Positions 56,378-64,000 of a DNA stretch of 64,000 nt are shown in pieces. The notes under the pieces were generated by a model. It had not been told where the DNA came from. It did no database searches and worked only from the letters and a program-made list of their open reading frames with translations. The DNA lies in NCBI GenBank assembly GCA_030015575.1, contig CM057342.1, positions 619,719,348 through 619,783,347 of the forward strand, written 5' to 3'. The DNA comes from Agapanthus africanus (lineage: Eukaryota; Streptophyta; Magnoliopsida; Asparagales; Amaryllidaceae). Each line of letters begins with the position of its first letter. Within the stretch, counting starts at the first letter, position 1. The position numbers were made by a program, and so were the translations under genes.

Positions 56378-57990
56378 TGCTCGTTTGTATAAAGGTAGGT
56401 GCTTTTGATTCGTGTTTACTACATGATTACAGGTTACAGGTTCTCCGTCCAGAATAACGCAAATCACGCACAATCTCCATAGTTATGACAAAGTTCAGAA
56501 CAACTACCAAAAACAGATAAAATCCGGGTTCCGGTCAAGTTTTGTCTACCAGTTCAAGAGACAAGACGAATACAGTGGTCATTCATGTCTCGGACAAGCA
56601 CAGAGCACGAAGGAGGCTGCATAAGAAACAAGGTGTGCGGAGCTTGAGGGAGATAAAGGCCAAAAGTCAAAAAGAGCTGCCATTTTGGACCATTAAAAAT
56701 CTAAGAATATTTTGGAACCATTTTACAATTTTGAACCTGTCAAATAGAAGAACAAAGTAACATAAAGAAGCACAGAAAATACGGCGCACTAATTCTACCA
56801 AACAACCGCGGAACCGCGGCTGATGTAGGGTATGGGCGGTGGAACCGCGGCCGTAACGTGTCATCTTGCGACCATTTTCCAGGAGTAGTTTTGTAAGTTT
56901 ATATTGTCCTCGAATATGGCCCTAGGATTTCACTCCTCTGTCTCTATATACTCCAGATTTGATCCAACCATGGATACTTTTTCTTTTCCTTTGATTAGTG
57001 TAATTTAGTGTATTGTTCTTCTTCTTCTTCATCTATTCTCCATAAAATTGTAGTGAGTGCTTTTGACTGGAAATTAATGAAGATGAGGTTTTTTTTTATC
57101 TTGTACCTTTAATTTCCTGTAGTGTAATTTTAATTCCTAGTGTATACTTTATTATTTGTTGGTGGTTTTCTTGTTTTCTTTTCTTCTCTTCTAATTCGTA
57201 TTTTCAAGCCATGATACTCAATAAAGTCCCTTGCTTAGGTGAGGGCCCAAGTAGTTAGCTTTTTATCATTGTAAAACCATATTTTCCCATTCTTTCTTCT
57301 CCTTTTTCTTGTTTTATTTTTATTTTAATGTGAATAATTTACACACTTGATAGGGCTAAAGAAGGTTAATATGAGGGATGGAAAAATCCCTTATATTTCT
57401 CTTCGCCAAACATTTTAAAGTGAACCTAGAGAAAACAAGCACAACCCTCTCACTTAGGCACGCTATAAGTGACATATAGCCATGATCTAAGTTAAGAATT
57501 CTTTTAGACGCACTACAACGTGAAATATAGTTGTGACCTAATAAGAGACTTGGTTGCGTATGTTTGTCCTAAGGTTGGAAATAAAAGCATGTAACGGATA
57601 AGGAATACTAGGAATGGATTTAACGTTGGAAAGCTTGCTTAACTCGCATATCCCATTCCTATGTCCTCCTAATCCCCGCTACTTCCGATTATCCTAATAT
57701 AATTTCAAGAATGGCAAAAGACAAGCACAATACTAATCCTAACTCTACTAACCAACCCTAACCCTAACAAGTTCTTTTGAATATAAAATACAAACACTTA
57801 GGATAGAATTGAACAATCATATACATTTTCACTTAGCTCGTCTAAAACATGAACGAAATTACGAACCATCTCCTAGTGGACGACTCGTACTCAACCGGCT
57901 AGCTTCAAGCGAAACCGAGTTGATTGCAGTAACTAAAACAAATAGAACAAGTAGAACGCATAGCATATCGGGGCGTTCAGCTATTAATCA
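56378..57990 (+). repeat. Athila-like LTR, second element
   Basis: It ends ATTAATCA directly before an Athila-type PBS and has the general layout of the LTR at 35298. The left boundary is uncertain and placed where copia-3 ends. It contains GAACCGCGG motifs (56810-56850), a TATA-like CTATATAC near 56946 and long AT-rich stretches. Confidence 0.6.
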
Positions 57991-57992
57991 AA

Positions 57993-58010
57993 TAGCGCCG
58001 CTGCCGCAGA
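57993..58010 (+). other. Primer binding site of the second Athila-like element
   Basis: TAGCGCCGCTGCCGCAGA follows the LTR end and resembles TGGCGCCGTTGCCGGGG with several changes. Confidence 0.6.
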
Positions 58011-58870
58011 GACAGGAACGTATTTCTTTCATGTCATTCGGGTTAATTTTTGTATATAAAAAATATAAAATAAATATAATAAAAACCATCTTGTTATTTT
58101 TAATATTTTTTGTGCAAGTGTACAGGAAAATCTGGAGCAAGTACAGTGATCAAATCAAGAAACAAAGACTTGGATATATAAGAGGAGAAAGTGGGAAGTG
58201 CACAGAACAAGTTTGAAGCTCCAACTTGACTTTCCCACCGCGGATTCACGGTCAAAGACAAGGAGATGGTGGCAGTTCCACGGCTATATCAATAATTCAG
58301 AGCCTCAAATTTTTTATACTTCTTTTCCTTGTCTAAAACCCCTGTAATCTCTACTGAATTGTATTTTCTACTGGTTTCTTTGCACAAATTACGCCGCCGC
58401 CGAATAAATATTTTTGTTGTTTTAGATTTTTATTGTTTTATCGCTTTGCATACATAAATACGGACATTAAGGGGTTATAACACCAATTAAGATTTGGTGG
58501 GGATTTCATCACCCTTCCTAAGACCTCACAAATCACAAAAAAGTATACACATTACCTAGAGTTAATAAAAAATATCTAGATCAAACGTATAAGAACTTAT
58601 CGCACTCATTTATGATAAGGGAAGGTTGCGGGGAATCGGTCGTTTATCTAAACTTGATTTTGTGGTGCCTAGACTAGACAAGTGAGGAGGTAATTTTAAA
58701 AGGCCCGTCTCAAAATGATTCGTGAGCGGAACCCTCCTTACCTCACTTATTCTTACTTAGCCACAATTGGCAGTAAAAAGGTGATTCGAGGGTTATCCTG
58801 CAACTTGTCGCTTGGAAGTCTTGGAGCGGTCTAGTTGGACTTTAAAGACTCTAGCTCTAGGTGTTGTTTG
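58011..58870 (+). other. Leader of the second Athila-like element
   Basis: The leader is collinear with 36838-37620: shared ATTTGGTGGGGATTTCATC, ACCCTTCCTA, AATAAAAAATATCTAGA and GTCTTGGAGCGGTCTAG. It is cut at 58870 by copia-4. An overlapping ORF (57809-58216) spans the LTR border and is not supported. Confidence 0.75.
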
Positions 58871-60667
58871 TGTTAGTGTAATATAACCTAGAGGCCATTT
58901 ATGTATAGTACTAGTTTGTATATTACATTTTGGAAGCTTGGGATATATACACGAATTTATGACAGTCTTGCTCTATATGGTAGTATGCTACTTAGTTTGT
59001 ATCTATCTTAATATGTGTATATGTTTCTTTTGATGTATCGCTAATACATATTGGTAGAGCCCTTAAGATCTTTGCTTGACTACCAGCGTTGTGATGGCAG
59101 TCACACTAGTAGGGGCTGGTAGTCTATAAGCACATCCTTATAAAGGTCCCTAGTCATAGGATTATCGAGACAGGGCATAGATACTCCAGAGTAGATTAGT
59201 GTATACGCTTCTCATCCCAGCAGGGGAGATGGTATGTCTTACTGCCATCAGTACGTCGTACTAGAGATAGTATGCAGGTGCTCATTGGTTATGAGTTACA
59301 CTAGACGGACTCATAGGGAACTGCTGGTTGGTACTATACCTATCATCAGGTAGCAGTTCTCAGGTGACGTGAGTACAGCATAGTTCGTTGACTTGACACT
59401 GCTACTTGCCTCAAGTGTGTTCCCACTGTTCTTAGATTACTACCCTACCACGGCTCTATTGAGGCGTGCAAACAGGTAGTAGTTGGGTGCAGACCCGAAG
59501 CGCTTGGAAGCAGTGGCGGTTAGATAGGATCCGTCTCTCCCGGTATTGGAGGTTGATGTCGCGCTGTGATTCGGAAAGCCATTACACAAATTCCTTGGCC
59601 TTGGCAAGCGAGATTTGCTGGTAGGGATTCCAGTAGTTTCTCAGGGTGTTTTTGGCTGCACTCCGACATGACTTATTGCGCTATTAGGGGTCAGACGCTT
59701 GCCGCCCCCTAGGCCTGATATGCGATACTCTTAGACGAACGGACCGGACTGTACGGAGATTGCCACAGACAGGCTCAGTAAGGGTACGGATGAGTTTACT
59801 CGTCGGATTTCTTATCAACAGATACCTGGGTAGCCATTACATGCAGCTAGTACCGCTGACGCGCTTGTGGTTAAACCCACTGCCAGCATACTGTCGAGTC
59901 TTTTGAGTTCCATACAGAGGGTTTCCCAGCTCCGGGCGAAACGACATAGAGGTCGTATGGTTTTACGACAGGGTTCGATCACATACGTGTACTTGTGCGC
60001 ATATGATGTTCGGGAAGACAGTACTAGTGGGCTTTGGTTTAAGCCAGATCCTAGTATTTGATTATTGGATTAGTTTCGTCTCATTGTATTCGTATTTCTC
60101 GGAATACGGATGCGGGTATGTATATACGGATAAGAGGGGCATTCTTGTAATTTGATCAAGATTGTTTCTTGGAGTGAGACACCTCAATTAGGGTTTTTCT
60201 TTATTAGTGAAATCTTTTATGAGGTGGAGGAAATGAGGAGGAAAACTTCATGGTATTTTAGTGAAATTGAGCATGGCTTTATGTTGACTTCCTTGAACTT
60301 TTATGAGAGATGAAGACTTAGACATTTTGAGATATTACTTGAGATATTTGTATGAGATATTTTCTTTTGGTTTAAAGTAAAAAACATAAGCCATTTTCAC
60401 ATTATCCTTTTCATTTGGTCATTCTACAGATACTTTCCTCTCTCTCATTCTCCTCAAGCTCCCATCTCAAGTTTCAAGCCCTAATTGTCTCATGAGTTGA
60501 GAATCCTAGGGTTTGTGTGACTAATAAACTCCTAATCACTCTCTACACATCCTAGGCTACTTAGTTTAGCACACCAAGTGACCTAATTACCTCAAGTTAG
60601 AGGTTAAGCTCAAAGTTGGAACTCTCGGGTGGATCTTCTGCTGAATATTCATCTGTACCATAGATAG
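58871..60667 (+). repeat. 5' LTR of copia-4, 3' end deleted
   Basis: It begins with the LTR start motif and carries family landmarks (ACCTAGAGGCC, CTACCCTACCACGGCTC, CGGGTGGATC). It contains a GGGCTTTGG/TTTAAGCC-type stem near 60030. The part expected after CGGGTGGATC, about 300 bp in copia-2, is missing. Confidence 0.75.
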
Positions 60668-61303
60668 ATGCGTTGGTTTTAGATAGTCGTACTACTATTT
60701 TGTCCTTCAACAAGGGTATATGCGGGTAGGTTCAAATTAACCTGGACAACGACGGGTAGAACTTAACATGTGACTTATGATATGTTGGTCTTCGTCAAGG
60801 TCATAAGAGCATGGGGCAAAAATCCACATCGGGAGTTTCTAAAGAAACTGAAACTTGCTAGTGTTGCATACCATTTGGAGTGCGATAATTTTGGTAGGAT
60901 TCCTTCCACTTTATCATATAATGATATTTGGATCCCGATCCTACTGTGAGTATATGCTACTCTTCGGGAGATTTTTTCCCTTAACGATCAATGTTATAAA
61001 CCAAGTAGGTGTCTAGAACAGTGTTAGCGGGGCTACGCCTCCAGGGAAAAGTGGTTATTTAATTAAGGAACTTCGCGAAATCGTCGTAAAACCTCCATCG
61101 AAGTACCGACACTAGCCTGGCTGAAAGGTTAAGCAAGTATTGTATGGTGAGATTAATCCTGACTAATTCTTCTTTTATGGTTTGAGGAAGGATTCGAGAA
61201 ACAGTGGGAGCCAACCTGTTTGAATAAATTAAAAATCAATCTAATTTTGCAAGAGCATCATGCTAAAGTGTTTCTCCTCTCTCTCCTAATTTCATCAACC
61301 AAG
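60668..61303 (+). other. Shortened leader of copia-4
   Basis: It starts in sequence matching the leader near 29370 (TAGTCGTAC) and keeps the GCGGGTAGGTTCAAAT stretch and a CT-rich tract (61274-61288) before the gag ATG. The PBS, conserved island and two-copy block are absent. Confidence 0.7.
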
Positions 61304-62134
61304 ATGACGGGCCATAAGTTACTATTAGATAAAAATATATTGAAAAGGCCAAACTATAAAAATTGGTTCAGGAATGTCAAGATGGCAATCATGTCTGATA
61401 AATTAGGCTATGTCCTTAATACTAAAGCCCCCGCCGTCCCAGGACCAGACTCTAGTGTCGCGGATATTGAGATCCGTAAGACCTGGGAGATTAACTGCGC
61501 GAAGGCCAAGTGCCTCGTGCTTGCCTCTATGGACAATGAGCACCAGAGGCGGTATGAGAATATGGATCTTGAATCCATATTCCTCCATACCAAGGAATTA
61601 TATAGAGAGCAATCTCGTATCGCAAGATACGAGATCTCGAAGAAGCTATTTCAAGCGAGGTTGGCCATCAGGTCATCTGTAGGGGAACACATCCTTAAGA
61701 TGATCGGCTACATTGAGGAGCTCGTAGACCTCGGGACCACGTTGGAGAATGAGCTGTATACAGACTTAATTCTGCAGTCCCTCCTTTCCACCTACACCAA
61801 GTTTATCTTGAATTTTAATATTCAAGGTAAAGAAGTTGAACTTCCGGAACTCCTCAACATGTTGAGGAGTGCTGAGGGCATCCTGCAGAAATCCAGGGAA
61901 ACACCCGCTCTACTTGTTGGTGGAGCTTCCTCTTCTAGATCCAAGGCGAAAGCCAAAGGAAAGAAGAAGAAGGCCTCCACCAAGCCGAGAGGCGGTGTTA
62001 GTAAAGTGGAAGCAAAGGGCAAGGCAAGGGTAGTGGGGCTGATAGTAGGAAAGGAAGAATACTTCTATTGTCATAAGAAAGGCCATTGGAAAAAATATTG
62101 CAGGGCTTGGAAGGCCAAGAACCAGGAACCGTAG
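61304..62134 (+). CDS. gag of copia-4
   Basis: The frame is open for 276 codons from ATG 61304; an upstream in-frame ATG at 61220 lies in leader sequence and is less likely. The start follows the CT-rich tract as usual. Motifs are LLDKNILKRPNYKNWF near the N-terminus, DYLVLA-like ALxSM (KCLVLASMDNE), QARLAIRSSVGEHILKM in the capsid core, a Lys-rich stretch and a zinc knuckle YFYCHKKGHWKKYC, where the first Cys is Tyr. A TAG (62132-62134) ends it; protease continues in the same frame. Gag forms the particle and binds RNA. It is the only copia gag in the window. Confidence 0.85.
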   Translation: MTGHKLLLDKNILKRPNYKNWFRNVKMAIMSDKLGYVLNTKAPAVPGPDSSVADIEIRKTWEINCAKAKCLVLASMDNEHQRRYENMDLESIFLHTKELYREQSRIARYEISKKLFQARLAIRSSVGEHILKMIGYIEELVDLGTTLENELYTDLILQSLLSTYTKFILNFNIQGKEVELPELLNMLRSAEGILQKSRETPALLVGGASSSRSKAKAKGKKKKASTKPRGGVSKVEAKGKARVVGLIVGKEEYFYCHKKGHWKKYCRAWKAKNQEP

Positions 62135-62755
62135 AAAGTTGTGGCTTCGGCTTCAGGTGTGTTGGTAATTGAAAACTGTCTATCAATCAACTCAACTTCC
62201 TGGGTATTGGATACCGGATCAGGATCTCATATCTATAATTCTTTGCATGCACTGAGAAGCCGTAGGGTTCTGAAGACCGGTGATATGACCTTCAGGGTTG
62301 CTAACGGAGCGAGCGTGGATGTTGTGTCCGTAGAGGAATATCACTTAGGGTTGACAAGTGGATATATTTTGGTTTTACGCAACTGTTTTTGTGTACCTAG
62401 ATTGACTTGTAATATCATTTATGTATCTTTGTTATCTAAAGAAGGTTATGATTTTACATTTGTAAGCGATGTCGTAAACATCCACCTTAATCATGGTCTG
62501 ATTGGGTCAGGTGCTCTAAACAACGGTATATACGTATTAAACCAATTGAAAATTTTCAATGTCCAAAACACACATAAAAGAAAGACTCCAGAATTAAATC
62601 AAGCTTTCTTATGGCATTGTAGACTGGGTCACATTAACAAAACAAGGTTGACCAAGTTACATAAAGAATGGTATTTGGATCTGTTCGAATATCAATCTTA
62701 TGCAACTTGTCAATCATGTCTCAAAGGAAAGATGACAAAGGCTCCGTTCACTTGA
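62135..62755 (+). pseudogene. Copia-4 protease and pre-integrase region
   Basis: In frame with gag after the TAG. WVLDTGSGSHI gives the catalytic Asp (about 62210), followed by VEEYHLGLTSGYILVL and CNIIYVSLLSKEGYDF. The pre-integrase zinc motif HCRLGHINKTRLTKLH, then CQSCLKGKM, is complete. A TGA at 62753-62755 stops the frame, which continues after it. Confidence 0.85.
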
Positions 62756-63452
62756 GGTATAGTAAGAGAGAGAGAGCTCATGGGACTAATACACAGCGAC
62801 ATGTATGGTCCAATGTCTACACATGCAAGAAGTGGTTGTTCCTATTTCATTACTTTTACGGATGATTTCTCTAGGTATGAACATGTCTTCTTGATGAAAT
62901 ATAAATCCGAGGCTTTTGAAAAATTCCGAGAATATAAGAATGAAGTGGGAAAAAACCCAGCAAAAGTATCAAGACACTGAAATCTGATCTAGATGGTGAA
63001 TACTTGAGTGCCGAGTTCCTGGATTACCTAAAAGAGAATGGAATTCTCTCTCAGCTTAGTCCTCTATACACACCACAACACAACGGTGTATCGGAAAGAA
63101 GAAACCGAACCCTATTGGATATGGTACGTTCCATGATGAGTAACGCTGAGTTACCACGATCATTCTGGGGCTATGCACTAAAATCAGTTGCATATCTTTT
63201 GAACAAGGTTCCTACCAAGACTGTGCCTACCACACCATATCAGATGTTGAGTGGGAAGAAACTCTATCATCAATATCTGAAGATATGGGGATGTCCAGCT
63301 TTTATTAAAATGCAGCATGCGAACGAGCTTGAGGCACGCTCAGTACTGTGTAAGTTTGTGGGATACCCAAAGAACTCCAGGGGGTATCTTTTCTATTACG
63401 CAGAGGAACAAAAGGTTTTGTTTCTCGTCATTCCCACTTTTTGGAACATCAA
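62756..63452 (+). pseudogene. Copia-4 integrase
   Basis: The core reads LIHSDMYGPM (first Asp), then a frameshift near 62955, then KSDLDGEYLS (second Asp), YTPQHNGVSERRNRTLLDM (Glu). Further landmarks are SFWGYALKSVAYLLNKVP, WGCPAFIK and FVGYPKNSRGYLFY. A second frameshift lies near 63418. Two indels and one stop separate it from an intact domain. Confidence 0.87.
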
Positions 63453-64000
63453 TTTTTAGAAAAAGGAACTAGTGGGAGCGCAATAGAACTGGAAGAAATT
63501 CCAGAACCACAAGCTATTACCGAAAGATTGATAGAACCGGAAGTTTCAGAAGAACAGGAAATTCCTGCACCACTCCGCAGGAGAAGTAGGCTGTCTCATC
63601 CGCCCGATAGATACTACGGTTTTCTCGTAGACGGGGATAGAGAGCATTGCATCATTGATAATGATGAGCCAACTAAATTACAGCAAGCCATTCAGAGCAC
63701 ATACTCGGTAAAATGGCTAGATGCAATGCGGACCGAGATGAAGTCTATGTACACCAACAAAGTATGGACTTTGGACATTGCTCCAGAAGGGGTAAAACCC
63801 GTAGGCTGCAAATGGGTCTTCAGAATGAAGATTGGTGTATATGGACAGGTTGAAACCTATAAGGCTAGACTTGTTGCTAAAGGATTTTGTCAAAGACCCG
63901 GTTTAGACTATGATGGAACCTTTTCTCCAGTGGCTATGCTCAAATCCATTCGGATCCTTCTTGCCATTGTTGCCTTCCACGATTATAAGATTTGGCAGAT
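63453..64000 (+). CDS. Copia-4 reverse transcriptase, 5' part
   Basis: A frame without stops runs to the window edge. It begins with an acidic linker (ELEEIPEPQ, SHPPDRYYGF, DREHCIIDNDEPTK) and enters RT at WLDAMRTEM, NKVWTLDIAPEGVKPVG, KWVFRMKIG, ARLVAKGF and FSPVAMLKSIRI. The YVDD motif would lie beyond the window. It is part of a polyprotein, so no separate start is expected. Confidence 0.87.

Larger units (their letters stand above)
58871..64000 (+). mobile_element. Copia-4: Angela-like element, running off the window
   Basis: It starts TGTTAGTGTAATATAAC. The candidate target duplication GTTTG (58866-58870) cannot be confirmed because the right end is outside the window. The LTR is truncated near 60667 and joined to leader sequence without a PBS. 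gag, protease, integrase and the beginning of RT follow in normal order with few lesions. It shares many motifs with copia-2 and copia-3. Confidence 0.85.

Noticed and set aside
57809..58216. 135-codon ORF
   Set aside because: It spans the LTR end, PBS and leader of the second Athila-like element, so it cannot be a conserved gene.

Overview
This window is gene-free plant nuclear DNA made almost entirely of nested LTR retrotransposons. The plant assignment rests on the element types: a Ty3/gypsy element of the Tat group with two RNase H domains, Ty1/copia elements of Angela/BARE type (LTRs starting TGTT, PBS TGGTATCAGAGC matching initiator-Met tRNA, PPT GTGGGAGAT), and Athila-like elements with a PBS resembling TGGCGCCG. 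I recognise no host gene, rRNA, functional tRNA or CRISPR array. Lineage names come from motifs read by eye.

The scaffold is one broken Tat element on the + strand, about 13.5 kb when the insertions are removed: 1556-6127, 8798-10628, 20413-25229 and 42565 to about 44802. It carries a degenerate protease, linker, RT, RNase H, archaeal-type RNase H and integrase. A very long 3' noncoding part follows, with two antisense ORFs (22883-24409). Into it were inserted: a gag-only gypsy element (6128-8797, minus); a non-autonomous copia, NA-1 (10629-20407, TSD ATGAC); and a copia with degenerate pol, copia-2 (25230-42559, TSD TCTAA), whose 3' LTR was split by an Athila-like element without pol (35298-42537, TSD GTGGT). 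Left of the scaffold (1-1555) is a partial copia LTR on the minus strand.

Right of it lies a minus-strand copia pol fragment, copia-3 (44803-46014 plus 56220-56366), split by a second non-autonomous copia, NA-2 (46015-56219, TSD ACATG). Then come an Athila-like LTR and leader (56378-58870), interrupted by a further copia, copia-4 (58871 to the window end), with recognisable gag, protease, integrase and the start of RT.

Three things stand out. First, the Tat 3' region is packed with short, mutually different inverted repeats: a ten-unit hairpin array at 20864-21373, a mosaic of tiny perfect hairpins at 24541-25024 and 42874-43720, and CACGTG-paired units. Second, the two antisense ORFs look like divergent copies of each other. 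Third, NA-1 and NA-2 share the same destroyed protease and RT catalytic motifs and the same duplicated module where gag should be, yet the two LTRs of NA-2 are nearly identical. That points to a family mobilised in trans.
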